Below, one piece after another: positions 1 through 9,241 of a stretch of DNA of 64,000 nucleotides. Within the stretch, counting starts at the first letter, position 1. Each line of letters starts with the position of its first letter. A program made the translations under genes and the position numbers. The DNA lies in assembly GCF_000754815.1 (NCBI RefSeq), contig NZ_KN150747.1, positions 381,309 to 445,308 of the forward strand. The letters are read 5' to 3'. Source of the DNA: Yersinia ruckeri ATCC 29473 (GTDB lineage Bacteria > Pseudomonadota > Gammaproteobacteria > Enterobacterales > Enterobacteriaceae). The notes below the pieces were generated by a model. That model made no database searches, had not been told where the DNA came from, and saw only the letters and a program-made list of their open reading frames with translations.

Positions 1-13
1 AACTCTTCAATTT
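1..13 (-). rRNA. 16S rRNA, first bases only (cut by window edge)
   Basis: Read on the minus strand, the last 13 bases before the window edge are AAATTGAAGAGTT, the conserved 5' end of enterobacterial 16S rRNA. They directly follow a recognisable rrn leader and two rrn promoters. The gene continues beyond base 1, so nothing about its body or the rest of the operon can be said. The order btuB-murI-rrn matches E. coli, where rrnB lies downstream of murI. Confidence 0.85.
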
Positions 14-170
14 AAGATTTGTTTGATTTGCTACCCAAGGGTAGCGATGCTCAAAGATTACTTTCAGCAAATATGCATTCGAACCGAAGTTCAAATGTGT
101 ACTGCTTTGGTCACTCTTCAAGACTTTGATATTTCTTCTGCCTGCCGAAACAGGCTAGATATCGTCTTGC

Positions 171-213
171 GAGTGCCCACACAGATTGTCTGATAAATTG
201 TTAAAGAGCGTTC
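171..213 (-). promoter_or_regulatory. rrn leader antitermination site (boxA region)
   Basis: On the minus strand this stretch reads CGCTCTTTAACAATTTA followed by a conserved block (ATCAGACAATCTGTGTGGGC), essentially the E. coli rrn leader boxA and its downstream sequence. In E. coli boxA recruits the Nus factors that let polymerase ignore Rho on the long rRNA transcript. The stretch from here to base 14 is the rest of the leader, including the upstream strand of the 16S processing stem. Confidence 0.85.
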
Positions 214-259
214 GTTACCTGTTCGCTTGCGGCGAATCTTACGGTAACGCGGGAGGTGC

Positions 260-287
260 ATATTACGCTTTCCCGCTGAAGAGTCAA
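260..287 (-). promoter_or_regulatory. rrn P2 promoter
   Basis: On the minus strand a -35 TTGACT (282-287) and a -10 TAATAT (260-265) are separated by 16 bases, with GC-rich sequence just downstream. Place and sequence match rrn P2, the second, constitutive promoter of enterobacterial rRNA operons. Confidence 0.85.
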
Positions 288-378
288 GGTTTTATTTGGT
301 TTCTTTCGAAGTCAAACTCATCTGTTCTCTTCCTGACCCGGCGAAGTGTGTTTCGTTGTTCCCGGTCAGTGGAGGCGC

Positions 379-406
379 ATTATAGGGAGTTCCTGACAGG
401 CTGCAA
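379..406 (-). promoter_or_regulatory. rrn P1 promoter with UP element
   Basis: On the minus strand a -35 TTGCAG (401-406) and a consensus -10 TATAAT (379-384) are 16 bases apart, with the ACTCCC spacer end and GCGCC discriminator typical of rrn P1. Upstream, 411-440 is A/T-rich in the way of an UP element. In E. coli P1 is the strong, growth-rate and stringently controlled promoter; that control is inferred here from the family. Confidence 0.85.
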
Positions 407-457
407 CCCCTAATTTCAAATAATTTTCCAACCGCGTTTTTTTTAGGCGAAAACCGA

Positions 458-1321
458 TTAAATCGCTAGTTTTTTCAGCGTTGGGAAGCCATAGCCCTGT
501 AGAACGGGCAATAAAGCATCAGTTCCTGCATCTAGAGTCAGGCAGTAAGCCACATTATCTTCTTGTGTAGAAATGACATTCTCTTGTGAAGAAATCAGCC
601 AGGCAGTTCTACGGGCAATTGCAGCACCAGAATCCACCATTCGAGTGCCTTCTGGCAATACTTGCGCCAACTCCTCTGCTAATAGAGGGAAATGGGTGCA
701 GCCTAGCACCACCGTATCCGGCGGCTCGCGCATACTTAGCCACGGGTTAAGGATTTTCTTTAGTACGGAGAGGGAGACTTCGCCACCATGCAACTTGGTT
801 TCAGCCAGTTCTACCAGCTCGGATGAACCCAGCAGCTCAATTTTGCAATCAGTGGCAAAACGCGCGATCAAATCCAACGTATAAGAACGGTGAACTGTCG
901 CTCGGGTTGCCAATAATCCAACCACGCCATTGCGGGTTAACCGGGCCGCCGGTTTGATTGCAGGCACCACTCCAACAACAGGGAAAGAGAAGCGCTCACG
1001 TAAAGCTGGGAGGGAAACGGTGCTGGCGGTATTACAGGCGATGACGACAATGGCAAGGGGATGTTGTTGCTGAACCGCAGTGACGATCTCTACTACACGC
1101 TCGACAATAAACTCTTCGGACTTCTCTCCATAAGGAAAGGCGACGTTATCGAAAGCATATATATAGTGAAGATCCGGCAGAAGCTGCCGAATCTCTTGGT
1201 ACACAGACAACCCGCCGACGCCGGAATCAAAAATCAGCGCCGTCGGGCGAGGGGCAGTATTAGCCTTAGAAGTTATAGCTTCCAGTGAAGTAGTATTCGC
1301 GTCCTGGGGTTTGGTAGCCAT
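458..1321 (-). CDS. murI: Glutamate racemase MurI
   Basis: Converts L-glutamate to D-glutamate in the cytoplasm, the D-amino acid added to UDP-MurNAc-L-Ala during peptidoglycan synthesis. The 287-residue protein has the FDSGVGGLS motif (about 31-39) and two catalytic cysteines, Cys96 in IACNTAS and Cys208 in LGCTHFP, as in cofactor-free racemases. The N-terminal extension of about 25 residues before the fold is typical of the enterobacterial, precursor-activated enzyme. A longer reading frame exists, but the ATG at 1321 gives the usual N-terminus (MATKPQD). The start lies inside btuB, a 56-base overlap also seen in E. coli, so the two genes are probably translationally linked. The gene ends about 50 bases before the rrn P1 region. 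Confidence 0.96.
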   Translation of the reverse strand: MATKPQDANTTSLEAITSKANTAPRPTALIFDSGVGGLSVYQEIRQLLPDLHYIYAFDNVAFPYGEKSEEFIVERVVEIVTAVQQQHPLAIVVIACNTASTVSLPALRERFSFPVVGVVPAIKPAARLTRNGVVGLLATRATVHRSYTLDLIARFATDCKIELLGSSELVELAETKLHGGEVSLSVLKKILNPWLSMREPPDTVVLGCTHFPLLAEELAQVLPEGTRMVDSGAAIARRTAWLISSQENVISTQEDNVAYCLTLDAGTDALLPVLQGYGFPTLKKLAI

Positions 1322-3134
1322 AAACCGTCTCATAATCTTTATCAAACAGGTTGGCGATTCTACCACGAACCGTAAGATGAGAGGTGACTGGATATGACAC
1401 GGCAAGATCCCATAGGCTCACACCACCAAGTTCTACCGTTTCTTCTGGATAAGTGCTGTAGTCTTTGTCATAACGCTGGCCAAGATACTGATAGGTTATA
1501 GACCAATCCAAATCAGCAACTTGCCAGTCCAACTGGTATTTGACCTGTTGTTTAGCACGACGAGTCAGAACTTCATTAGTTTCCGCATTGCGTGGATCCA
1601 GATATTCTAAAGTGACCTGGTGCGATAATGCGCCGGTATCGAAGGAACCTGTCCATTCAACGCCCTTAATGGTGGCTTTGCCCACATTGTAATAACGAGA
1701 GTTTGGGTAAACACCTCTGGTATTAATCAGTTGGTCAATATCATTACGATATGCCGATAAACGCCAATCCAGCAGGCCAGTTACTCCGGTAATCGCGCCT
1801 TCCCACTGTTTACTTTCTTCCGGTTTAAGATCCGGATTACCAAATCCTGCAGCATAAAGTTGCCCAAGATTGGGGGCTTTAAATGCCGTTCCATAGGAAC
1901 CAATCAAACTGTAACCATCAATAAACTCCCAACCGGCACTACTTTGCCATGTGGTATGCCAGCCAAACTGCGAATTATCATCACCACGTATCGCACCTTC
2001 CAGAGTCACTGGCCCAACAAATTGCTGCACTGTGCCGTAAATCCCGGTATTACGCTGTTCATACCCCTCAGACAGGTAGTTCGTACCTGGCTCGGTGGTT
2101 TGCTTTTGCCAATCTACGCCGCCACCAATATTACCTAGCCCCAGCGCATAGGTATTCGCCCATTGTAGATTGTATTGGGAAATATCATCCAGCGTTGCTG
2201 ATTTGTCATGACGCCCCAAATCAGGATTATAGTTGTAGTCTTTAGTATGGCTGTAACTACCGGTTAGCTTGGCAACATAATTGCCGCCATTAAATTGCAA
2301 GCCAGTATCATATGTGCGGCTAGAAAGCTGACGGGTATCAATGAGTGGTGAGCCAACACTGTAATAACCATCATAGTCACTACGGTTATCAAAACCATAT
2401 GCCCGGGCAAAACCGGTGAACTCTTCATTAAATTTATGATTCAACCCAACCCATAACATTTTTCCCATATACCCATCACGGTCAGGCTGCTTTGCCGTAC
2501 CGGTATTGCCATCGGCAACAATGTCGTAGCCTTTGCTGTAATTATAATTACCGGCTACGGTAATAGTCGTATTCTCACCTAATTTCTGCTGAGTTGACCC
2601 ACCGTAGTTTTGATAGCCGTTTGAACCCATACCGGCGGTTAAGGTGCTACCTAGGGTTTCTCGTTCAGTAATAATGTTAATGACGCCACCAATCGCGTCG
2701 GAACCATAAACAGCCGAGCGCGGCCCACGGATATATTCCATGCGCTGCACCAGAGATACGGGGATTTGGCTAAGATCAGACGATCCACTAATTCCAGCCT
2801 GATTCAGACGTACACCATCAATAAGAATCAAAACGTGTCGAGATTCAGTCCCGCGAATCAATACCGAACTTAATTGCCCTGGCCCACCATTTTGAGCAAT
2901 ATCGACACCCGGTAGGCGGCGTAGAACATCATTAATGCTTTTGGCCTGCCAACGCTCGATATCATCACGAGTTACCACATCGGTAGAAGCCAATACGGTA
3001 GAGATCGGTTGTTTGAAACGGTTTGCTGTGACAACCATGTCATCATTACTGTCCGTGGTGGTGTTGTCTTGCGCCCAGCCAGAAAATGCCGTCAGGGAAA
3101 GAGCCGTGAGCAGCGTATATTTTTTAATTGTCAT
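1266..3134 (-). CDS. btuB: Vitamin B12 outer-membrane receptor BtuB
   Basis: TonB-dependent outer-membrane transporter for cobalamin. The 622-residue protein begins with a signal peptide ([21 protein letters not shown]), then a TonB box of the form DMVVTANRF, a plug domain containing VLRRLPGVD and [10 protein letters not shown], and a 22-strand barrel ending in a terminal aromatic (YNF). The start at 3134 is chosen because it yields the signal peptide; the frame stays open upstream only because it runs through the riboswitch. Expression is expected to fall when cobalamin is abundant, through the leader described at 3218-3432. It overlaps murI by 56 bases. Confidence 0.96.
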   Translation of the reverse strand: MTIKKYTLLTALSLTAFSGWAQDNTTTDSNDDMVVTANRFKQPISTVLASTDVVTRDDIERWQAKSINDVLRRLPGVDIAQNGGPGQLSSVLIRGTESRHVLILIDGVRLNQAGISGSSDLSQIPVSLVQRMEYIRGPRSAVYGSDAIGGVINIITERETLGSTLTAGMGSNGYQNYGGSTQQKLGENTTITVAGNYNYSKGYDIVADGNTGTAKQPDRDGYMGKMLWVGLNHKFNEEFTGFARAYGFDNRSDYDGYYSVGSPLIDTRQLSSRTYDTGLQFNGGNYVAKLTGSYSHTKDYNYNPDLGRHDKSATLDDISQYNLQWANTYALGLGNIGGGVDWQKQTTEPGTNYLSEGYEQRNTGIYGTVQQFVGPVTLEGAIRGDDNSQFGWHTTWQSSAGWEFIDGYSLIGSYGTAFKAPNLGQLYAAGFGNPDLKPEESKQWEGAITGVTGLLDWRLSAYRNDIDQLINTRGVYPNSRYYNVGKATIKGVEWTGSFDTGALSHQVTLEYLDPRNAETNEVLTRRAKQQVKYQLDWQVADLDWSITYQYLGQRYDKDYSTYPEETVELGGVSLWDLAVSYPVTSHLTVRGRIANLFDKDYETVYGYQTPGREYYFTGSYNF

Positions 3135-3217
3135 GAAAAAGCATCCAAACTTAATTGGCGGATGCCGCAGAACTATGGCCGGTAGCACGCGACGACCACA
3201 AATATTGCGACGTAATA

Positions 3218-3432
3218 CCGGCAGGTTTTCGGGCTTGGGATGTATTGCGTCAACATCTACATTAAAGTGCACACCTTTAATAGATGAAGTAACACAATAC
3301 CGGGCGATGACTTCCCATCCGTTATGGACAGTGTCTGTAGATAAACTATCGCCGTGACTTCCCCTTACCGCTGCGCGTCAGCTCTGGATTTACACCAGAT
3401 TCCCTTTTCACTCTCAGTTCGAGGCCGGACGG
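3218..3432 (-). promoter_or_regulatory. Cobalamin (adenosylcobalamin) riboswitch of btuB
   Basis: The minus strand carries the btuB-type cobalamin aptamer in order: the GGGAATCTGGTGTAAATCC block, the GAGCTGACGCGCAGCGGTAA core (about 3360-3400), an ACACTG...GGGAAGTC segment (about 3310-3335), and the B12-box-like AAGCCCGAAAACCTGCCGG near 3219-3238. Order and bases closely follow the known E. coli btuB leader. About 85 bases separate it from the btuB ATG, leaving room for the expression platform. The plus-strand reading frame over this region is antisense to the aptamer and is not a gene. Confidence 0.9.
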
Positions 3433-3573
3433 CAATGCTACGATCAATGCAAATAGATATCTAGACTTCCGTTCATGTAACAAGGAATAAACACGACAAA
3501 ACTGGACTTCATAATCACTTCCCCTACAATCCCGCAGGAATATCCTTTCTTTTACTGCCAGACGAGACGAAAC

Positions 3574-4677
3574 ATGACCCCCGACATCCTGCCTACTGAA
3601 AATTACGATCACCAATTGGCGGAAAAAATTGCCTCTCTCAAAGAGATGATGTCGCCGTTCAAGGCACCCGAACCGGAGGTTTTCCGCTCTCCGGCAGAAC
3701 ATTACCGCATGAGAGCCGAGTTTCGCGTTTGGCACGATGAAGACGACCTGTACCACATCATGTTTGATCAGCACACCAAACAACGGATTCGGGTGGAGCA
3801 ATTCCCCGTTGCCAGCGTACTGATTAACCGTTTGATGAGCGCCCTAATGACCGCTATCCGAGCGCAGCCTATTTTGCGTCGCAAACTATTCCAGATTGAC
3901 TATCTGTCAACGCGGAGCGGAAAAATCATTGCTTCTTTACTGTATCACCGTCAATTGGACGAAGAATGGCAGCAGCACGCGATTGCACTGCGTGATCAAT
4001 TACGAACTGAAGGTTTTGATTTACAACTGATTGGCCGCGCCGCTAAAACCAAAATCATGTTAGATAATGATTATGTTGATGAAATTCTGCCTGTGGCCGG
4101 TCGCGATATGATTTATCGTCAGGTAGAAAATAGTTTCACCCAACCTAATGCGGCGGTGAACATTCATATGCTGGAATGGGCGCTTGATGTAACCAAAGAC
4201 GCCAGCGGCGACCTGCTAGAGCTGTATTGCGGTAACGGAAACTTCTCTTTAGCACTGGCGCGAAATTTTGATCGGGTACTGGCTACTGAAATTGCCAAGC
4301 CTTCTGTTGCTGCGGCACAGTTTAATATTGCAGCCAATCACATTGATAACGTGCAGATTATCCGCATGTCGGCGGAAGAATTTACTCAAGCGATGCAGGG
4401 TGTCAGAGAATTTAACCGCCTGAAAGGCATCGACCTACAGAGTTACCATTGTGAAACTATTTTCGTCGATCCTCCGCGCAGCGGCCTGGATGATGAAACC
4501 ATCAAGATGGTGCAGGGATACCCGCGTATTCTGTATATCTCCTGTAACCCGGAAACACTGAGCGCTAATCTGGAACAGTTGCAACATACTCATACAATCA
4601 GTCGATTGGCGCTATTTGACCAATTCCCTTATACCCACCACATGGAATGCGGCGTGTGGCTGGAGAAACGCGACTAA
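3574..4677 (+). CDS. trmA: tRNA (uracil-5-)-methyltransferase TrmA
   Basis: Makes 5-methyluridine at position 54 of tRNA (the T loop) using S-adenosylmethionine; E. coli TrmA also methylates tmRNA. The 367-residue protein is the normal length. It has an N-terminal RNA-binding part ([12 protein letters not shown]), the SAM motif [13 protein letters not shown] (about 217-229), [10 protein letters not shown], and the catalytic [11 protein letters not shown] motif with Cys324. Transcription is divergent from the btuB leader and ends in a clear hairpin at 4691-4713. Confidence 0.97.
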   Translation: MTPDILPTENYDHQLAEKIASLKEMMSPFKAPEPEVFRSPAEHYRMRAEFRVWHDEDDLYHIMFDQHTKQRIRVEQFPVASVLINRLMSALMTAIRAQPILRRKLFQIDYLSTRSGKIIASLLYHRQLDEEWQQHAIALRDQLRTEGFDLQLIGRAAKTKIMLDNDYVDEILPVAGRDMIYRQVENSFTQPNAAVNIHMLEWALDVTKDASGDLLELYCGNGNFSLALARNFDRVLATEIAKPSVAAAQFNIAANHIDNVQIIRMSAEEFTQAMQGVREFNRLKGIDLQSYHCETIFVDPPRSGLDDETIKMVQGYPRILYISCNPETLSANLEQLQHTHTISRLALFDQFPYTHHMECGVWLEKRD

Positions 4678-4690
4678 TCGACCCAACAAA

Positions 4691-4713
4691 AAGGGCAACA
4701 TCACGTTGCCCTT
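4691..4713 (+). terminator. Terminator after trmA
   Basis: A 9-base perfect stem (AAGGGCAAC / GTTGCCCTT) with a 5-base loop begins 14 bases after the trmA stop and is followed by a T-rich run. With A-rich sequence before it, it may also serve yijD from the other strand. Confidence 0.85.
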
Positions 4714-4743
4714 GCTTATTTCATTTGCCAACTGACCCAATGC

Positions 4744-5115
4744 TTACTGTGAGTTGTCGTCTCTCGCCGCAGCTTTGCGCGCTTTTAGTCTGAATAAAAT
4801 CCAGAACACCAAAATCACGCACAAAATAGATGGCAGGAAATTTGAGCCAATTTGCGGATATTCAACCCGAACTATCGCGCTATATAGCAAAATACCCAGC
4901 AGGAAGCATGCCGATGCCAGCATTGGTAGCCCCCGAGGCATGACATAGTTCAGATAACGTTGGTGTAAACAGTAAATAGCCAATACCAGAGCCAATATGG
5001 GAAATAGAGAAAAAGAAACCAACGAGCTGAACAGCGCAGCAACAGAGCCGTTAACTGAAAATCCGGCAATCAATGCCAATATGAGAGTGCCATTTTCACG
5101 GCGAGGTTGTTCCAT
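4744..5115 (-). CDS. yijD: Inner-membrane protein YijD (DUF1422 family)
   Basis: A 123-residue membrane protein of unknown function. Four hydrophobic segments are visible (about 11-28, 30-48, 58-78 and 90-110), with a charged C-terminus ([12 protein letters not shown]). Sequence and place match E. coli YijD, which follows fabR in one operon. Three ATG codons lie in tandem at the start; the third (5115) is used because it aligns with the E. coli N-terminus and sits at a proper distance from the AAGG ribosome site. The gap to fabR is 14 bases, so they are probably co-transcribed. Confidence 0.9.
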   Translation of the reverse strand: MEQPRRENGTLILALIAGFSVNGSVAALFSSLVSFSLFPILALVLAIYCLHQRYLNYVMPRGLPMLASACFLLGILLYSAIVRVEYPQIGSNFLPSILCVILVFWILFRLKARKAAARDDNSQ

Positions 5116-5129
5116 CATCATCCTTACCT

Positions 5130-5765
5130 TTATTCAACACGGGATACAGCAAGCTTTTCCTGTTCACGGCGATACCAATAATAAGCGCCTTTGGAAATCA
5201 TCCGTAACTGCAAGACTAACCGCTCTTCTAACTGTCGCCGTTGTTCAATATCAACGTCCAGAACTTCCGCACCAGCACTGAATACAATTGTGACCATGGC
5301 CTCAGCCTGCGCTTCGGTAAAGCTGCGCGGCATATGATGTTCCAACTCCAGATAATCAGCGAGTTCGGCAATAAAGTGCTGAATTTCTCTGGCAACGGCG
5401 GCTCGGAATGCGGCCGATGTCCCGGAACGTTCCCGCAGTAGCAGGCGGAATGCATTCGGGTTGTTACCGATAAATTCCATAAATGTTGAGACAGAGGTGC
5501 GAATAACGCTGCCACCTTTGGCGATACGCTGGCGAGCTTGGCGCATCAGTTGGCGCAACATCAGACCACTTTCGTCCACCATGGTCAGCCCCAATTCATC
5601 AACATCGCGGAAATGGCGGTAAAATGAAGTTGGCGCGATTCCCGCCTCACGAGAAACCTCCCGCAGGCTCAGGCTGGCAAAACTCCGTTCTGCACTCAAT
5701 TGACTGAACGCCGCTTCGATCAGGGAACGACGCGTTCGCTCTTTTTGTTGTGCTCTGACGCCCAT
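5130..5765 (-). CDS. fabR: TetR-family repressor FabR of unsaturated fatty acid genes
   Basis: In E. coli FabR represses fabA and fabB in response to the ratio of unsaturated to saturated acyl thioesters, setting membrane fluidity. The 211-residue protein has the TetR helix-turn-helix near the N-terminus ([20 protein letters not shown]) and a ligand/dimer domain that is nearly identical to E. coli. The start MGVRAQQK at 5765 is the conserved one; the frame extends 20 residues upstream but without family support. It is divergent from sthA, with about 220 bases between, and followed by yijD. Confidence 0.95.
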   Translation of the reverse strand: MGVRAQQKERTRRSLIEAAFSQLSAERSFASLSLREVSREAGIAPTSFYRHFRDVDELGLTMVDESGLMLRQLMRQARQRIAKGGSVIRTSVSTFMEFIGNNPNAFRLLLRERSGTSAAFRAAVAREIQHFIAELADYLELEHHMPRSFTEAQAEAMVTIVFSAGAEVLDVDIEQRRQLEERLVLQLRMISKGAYYWYRREQEKLAVSRVE

Positions 5766-5983
5766 AATCGTACCCAAAAGATATCCATTTTCTTTAGCTA
5801 AGCCATATAGTAAGCAATATACCAAACTTTATAGTAACAACGGCTATACAAACGCATCAACTTATCCGCGCACGTATGAATTTACAGTCTCAACGACCGC
5901 AAAAAACCTAATGATGATTGGGTTATTAATAGGATGATGTTAATATCTCGTTGTAATTTTGTATAATAATAGGTCTCTCCTAC

Positions 5984-7384
5984 ATGCAACAGCACTTCCA
6001 TTTTGATGCCATTGTCATTGGCTCGGGTCCTGGCGGTGAAGGTGCCGCTATGGGGTTGGTTAAGCAAGGTGCTCGCGTCGCCGTGATTGAACGGTATGAC
6101 AATGTGGGCGGCGGATGTACCCATTGGGGTACCATTCCTTCCAAAGCCCTGCGCCACGCCGTGAGCCGTATCATTGAATTTAACCAGAACCCTCTTTATA
6201 GCGACAACTCTCGGGTTATCAGCTCTTCATTTTCCGATATTTTACGTCATGCTGATCGGGTAATTAACCAGCAAACTCGTATGCGTCAAGGCTTCTATGA
6301 TCGAAATCATTGCCAGATGTTCTCTGGAGATGCCAGCTTTATCGACGCCAATACCCTCAATGTTCGCTATGCTGATGGCACTTCAGACCAATTGACTGCC
6401 AATAATATCGTTATCGCGACCGGTTCCCGTCCTTATCGTCCTGAAAACGTCGATTTTACCCATGAACGTATCTACGACAGCGACACCATTCTGCAACTCA
6501 GCCATGAACCACAGCACGTTATAATTTATGGTGCTGGGGTCATTGGCTGTGAATATGCCTCGATCTTCCGGGGACTAAGCGTCAAAGTTGATCTGATCAA
6601 TACTCGTGACCGCTTGTTGGCATTCCTCGATCAGGAAATGTCCGATGCACTTTCCTATCATTTTTGGAATAACGGCGTGGTTATTCGCCACAACGAAGAA
6701 TTCGAGAAAATCGAAGGCACTACCGATGGCGTTATTGTACATCTAAAATCAGGGAAAAAAGTTAAAGCTGACTGCTTGCTATATGCCAACGGGCGAACCG
6801 GCAATACCAGCGGTTTGGGATTGGAAAATATCGGATTAGAAGCCGATAGCCGAGGCCTGCTGAAAGTTAACAGTATGTACCAGACCGCCTTGCCACACGT
6901 TTATGCCGTTGGTGACGTCATTGGTTATCCAAGCCTGGCTTCCGCCGCTTACGATCAGGGACGCATTGCAGCACAGGCGATGATTCAGGGGGAAGCACAG
7001 GTTCATTTGATTGATGATATTCCTACCGGGATTTACACCATTCCTGAGATCAGTTCTGTCGGTAAAACCGAACAGGAACTGACAGCGATGAAAGTGCCGT
7101 ACGAAGTCGGTAGAGCGCAGTTCAAGCATCTGGCGCGAGCGCAGATCGTCGGTATGGATGTCGGTAGCCTGAAAATTCTATTCCACCGTGAAACCAAGCA
7201 GATACTGGGTATTCATTGCTTTGGTGAGCGAGCGGCCGAGATCATTCATATCGGCCAAGCGATTATGGAACAGAAAGGTGAAGGCAATACCATTGAGTAT
7301 TTCGTGAATACCACCTTCAACTATCCGACAATGGCAGAAGCCTATCGCGTCGCAGCGCTCAATGGCTTAAACCGCCTGTTCTAA
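5984..7384 (+). CDS. sthA: Soluble pyridine nucleotide transhydrogenase SthA (UdhA)
   Basis: Cytoplasmic FAD enzyme that moves reducing equivalents between NADPH and NAD+, balancing the two pools. The 466-residue protein has the FAD dinucleotide fold ([12 protein letters not shown], 12-23), a second nucleotide fold ([12 protein letters not shown]) and the dimer domain. The active-site segment reads [15 protein letters not shown]: Cys45 is present but the partner position 50 is Thr, so the redox disulfide of lipoamide dehydrogenases is broken, as known for this family. It converges with oxyR, their coding ends overlapping by 18 bases, as in E. coli. Confidence 0.96.
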   Translation: MQQHFHFDAIVIGSGPGGEGAAMGLVKQGARVAVIERYDNVGGGCTHWGTIPSKALRHAVSRIIEFNQNPLYSDNSRVISSSFSDILRHADRVINQQTRMRQGFYDRNHCQMFSGDASFIDANTLNVRYADGTSDQLTANNIVIATGSRPYRPENVDFTHERIYDSDTILQLSHEPQHVIIYGAGVIGCEYASIFRGLSVKVDLINTRDRLLAFLDQEMSDALSYHFWNNGVVIRHNEEFEKIEGTTDGVIVHLKSGKKVKADCLLYANGRTGNTSGLGLENIGLEADSRGLLKVNSMYQTALPHVYAVGDVIGYPSLASAAYDQGRIAAQAMIQGEAQVHLIDDIPTGIYTIPEISSVGKTEQELTAMKVPYEVGRAQFKHLARAQIVGMDVGSLKILFHRETKQILGIHCFGERAAEIIHIGQAIMEQKGEGNTIEYFVNTTFNYPTMAEAYRVAALNGLNRLF

Positions 7385-8284
7385 CATTGGGTTCATACGC
7401 GCTTGCATGTGCTCGCGTATCGCCTCGGCAAGTTGCTCATAGCGGCTACGCAATGGGGAGCCGGGGCGGTAGACCAAAGCAATGGTGCGCTGAGGAACGG
7501 GCTTGTAGCACTCCAGATAACAAACTCCGTCGCGTACTTTTTCCGGCGGAACCGCCAATGATGGCAGCAAGGTGATACCGCTGCCAGCAGCCACCATATT
7601 ACGCAGAGTTTCTAAACTGGTAGCACGGAAATGCGTGTCTTCATCGGCTCCGGCTTGAAAACAGAAGCCCATCGCCTGATCTCGCAGGCAGTGACCATCT
7701 TCCAGCATTAACAATTTTTCGCCTGCTAATTCATGCATTTGTACCCGTTCGCGATTAGCCCACGGATGATCGGTATAAACCGCCAGACTCATCGGTTCAT
7801 CAAATAGCGGCACTTCAATAAAGGCTTCGGTTTCTTTGACCAGCGCCAGAATCGCACAATCCAGCTTTCCACTGTCCAACTGCGCCAACAGGTTCTGGGT
7901 TTGCGCTTCATGCAGATACATTTCCAGCTTTGGAAAAGCCTGGTGCAGCATCGGAATAATTTGTGGTAACAGATAAGGTCCTACGGTCGGTATCAAACCA
8001 ATGTGCAGCGGTCCTGACATACTTTCGCCCTGCAAACTGGCCATTTCCTTCAGAACCTTCACTTCCCGCAACACTGTTCTGGCTTGATCCACCAGCAACA
8101 GACCTGCTTGAGTAAACAATACCTTACGGCTGGTGCGCTCCAATAGCATCACGCCTAGCTCATCTTCCAGTTTACGGATCTGGCCGCTTAATGTCGGCTG
8201 GCTGACATGGCAGGAATCCGCCGCCCGTCGAAAATGACGGAATTCGGCTAAAGCCACCAGATACTCGAGATCGCGAATGTTCAT
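7367..8284 (-). CDS. oxyR: Hydrogen-peroxide sensor and LysR-type regulator OxyR
   Basis: Activates peroxide defence genes when H2O2 forms an intramolecular disulfide. The 305-residue protein has an N-terminal helix-turn-helix ([22 protein letters not shown]) and the redox pair Cys199 and Cys208 in [12 protein letters not shown], the same numbering as E. coli OxyR. In E. coli argH lies next to oxyR; here about 11 kb (peroxiredoxin, flavoprotein, hicAB, has locus) separates them. The divergent neighbour is a peroxiredoxin hybrid, a natural OxyR target. Confidence 0.97.
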   Translation of the reverse strand: MNIRDLEYLVALAEFRHFRRAADSCHVSQPTLSGQIRKLEDELGVMLLERTSRKVLFTQAGLLLVDQARTVLREVKVLKEMASLQGESMSGPLHIGLIPTVGPYLLPQIIPMLHQAFPKLEMYLHEAQTQNLLAQLDSGKLDCAILALVKETEAFIEVPLFDEPMSLAVYTDHPWANRERVQMHELAGEKLLMLEDGHCLRDQAMGFCFQAGADEDTHFRATSLETLRNMVAAGSGITLLPSLAVPPEKVRDGVCYLECYKPVPQRTIALVYRPGSPLRSRYEQLAEAIREHMQARMNPMLEQAV

Positions 8285-8301
8285 CTGCTCCTCACTTTAT
8301 G

Positions 8302-8347
8302 ATAGTAAATAACGATAGATAAGATAGCAATGAGTGATTAGAACTAT
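8302..8347. promoter_or_regulatory. Candidate OxyR binding region between oxyR and the peroxiredoxin gene
   Basis: The intergenic DNA holds three ATAG elements (8302, 8315, 8324) and a CTAT (8344-8347). OxyR contacts ATAG-type elements spread over about four helical turns, but the spacing here does not fit the textbook motif exactly. Position between oxyR and an antioxidant gene supports the call; sequence alone is weak. Confidence 0.45.
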
Positions 8348-8430
8348 CAAGAGATAAAATGAATAATGTAGCCCAAGAAAGAGAGACTCAATCAAAAAAA
8401 GAATTTAATTTTATAATTAAGGAGTTACAC

Positions 8431-9162
8431 ATGTTTACCCACCAAGAAGGTAAAAAAGTTCCACAGGTCACATTCCATACCCGCCAGGGCGATCAGTGGG
8501 TTGACGTAACGACTGATAAACTGTTCAAAGATAAAACCGTTATCGTCTTTTCACTGCCGGGAGCCTTTACCCCAACCTGTTCTTCCAGCCATTTACCACG
8601 CTATAACGAGTTATCCAGCGTGTTTAAACAGCATGGCGTAGATAGCATCCTGTGTGTTTCTGTTAATGACACCTTTGTCATGAATGCTTGGAAAGCCGAT
8701 CAGCACGCCGAGAATATTACGTTCATTCCAGACGGTAACGGTGAATTCACCAAAGGCATGAATATGCTGGTTGAGAAAGCTGATCTTGGCTTTGGCCCTC
8801 GCTCATGGCGCTACTCCATGCTGGTTCGTAACGGTGTGGTAGAGAAAATGTTCGTTGAGCCAAATAAGCCGGGCGACCCGTTTGAAGTGTCTGATGCCGA
8901 CACGATGCTGAAGTATTTAGCTCCCGAATACAAAGTACAGGAATCCGTGTCTATCTTCACCAAACCAGGTTGCCCATTCTGCGCCAAAGCCAAACAAATG
9001 CTACAAGATCGTGGCATGCAATACGAAGAAATCGTTCTGGGTAAAGATGCAACGACGGTAAGCCTGCGCGCGGTCAGTGGCCGTTCAACCGTACCACAGG
9101 TGTTTATCGGTGGTCGCCATATTGGTGGCAGCGACGATCTGGAAACCTATTTGTCAGCCTGA
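8431..9162 (+). CDS. Hybrid peroxiredoxin-glutaredoxin (glutathione-dependent peroxidase)
   Basis: A fused antioxidant enzyme of the PGdx / hyPrx5 type known from Haemophilus influenzae: the peroxiredoxin 5 part reduces H2O2 and alkyl peroxides and the glutaredoxin part passes electrons from glutathione. Of 243 residues, 1-165 are peroxiredoxin, with peroxidatic Cys50 in PGAFTPTC, and about 172-243 are glutaredoxin, with CPFC at 181-184, TVPQVFI and GGSDDL. The start at 8431 follows an AAGGAG ribosome site; a 24-residue upstream extension is rejected. It is divergent from oxyR, about 150 bases away, so OxyR control is likely. A strong terminator separates it from the next gene. Confidence 0.94.
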   Translation: MFTHQEGKKVPQVTFHTRQGDQWVDVTTDKLFKDKTVIVFSLPGAFTPTCSSSHLPRYNELSSVFKQHGVDSILCVSVNDTFVMNAWKADQHAENITFIPDGNGEFTKGMNMLVEKADLGFGPRSWRYSMLVRNGVVEKMFVEPNKPGDPFEVSDADTMLKYLAPEYKVQESVSIFTKPGCPFCAKAKQMLQDRGMQYEEIVLGKDATTVSLRAVSGRSTVPQVFIGGRHIGGSDDLETYLSA

Positions 9163-9200
9163 TTACATCAATAAAAAAAGCAATCAACGTGAAGTATTTT

Positions 9201-9226
9201 GGTAGGCCTCGGCCTACCCTTTTTTT
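9201..9226 (+). terminator. Terminator after the hybrid peroxiredoxin gene
   Basis: A perfect 8-base stem (GGTAGGCC / GGCCTACC) with a two-base nominal loop is followed by seven T residues. It lies only about 15 bases before the ATG of the next gene, so that gene must rely on readthrough or on a promoter close to or within this stretch. Confidence 0.88.
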
Positions 9227-9241
9227 CTGTTAGGAGCGGAT

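Noticed and set aside
186-413. A 75-codon plus-strand frame in the rrn promoter region
   Set aside because: The DNA is fully explained by rrn P1, P2 and leader on the other strand.
3346-3801. A 151-codon minus-strand reading frame over the riboswitch and start of trmA
   Set aside because: It overlaps the cobalamin aptamer and is antisense to the conserved trmA N-terminus; composition does not look like a protein.
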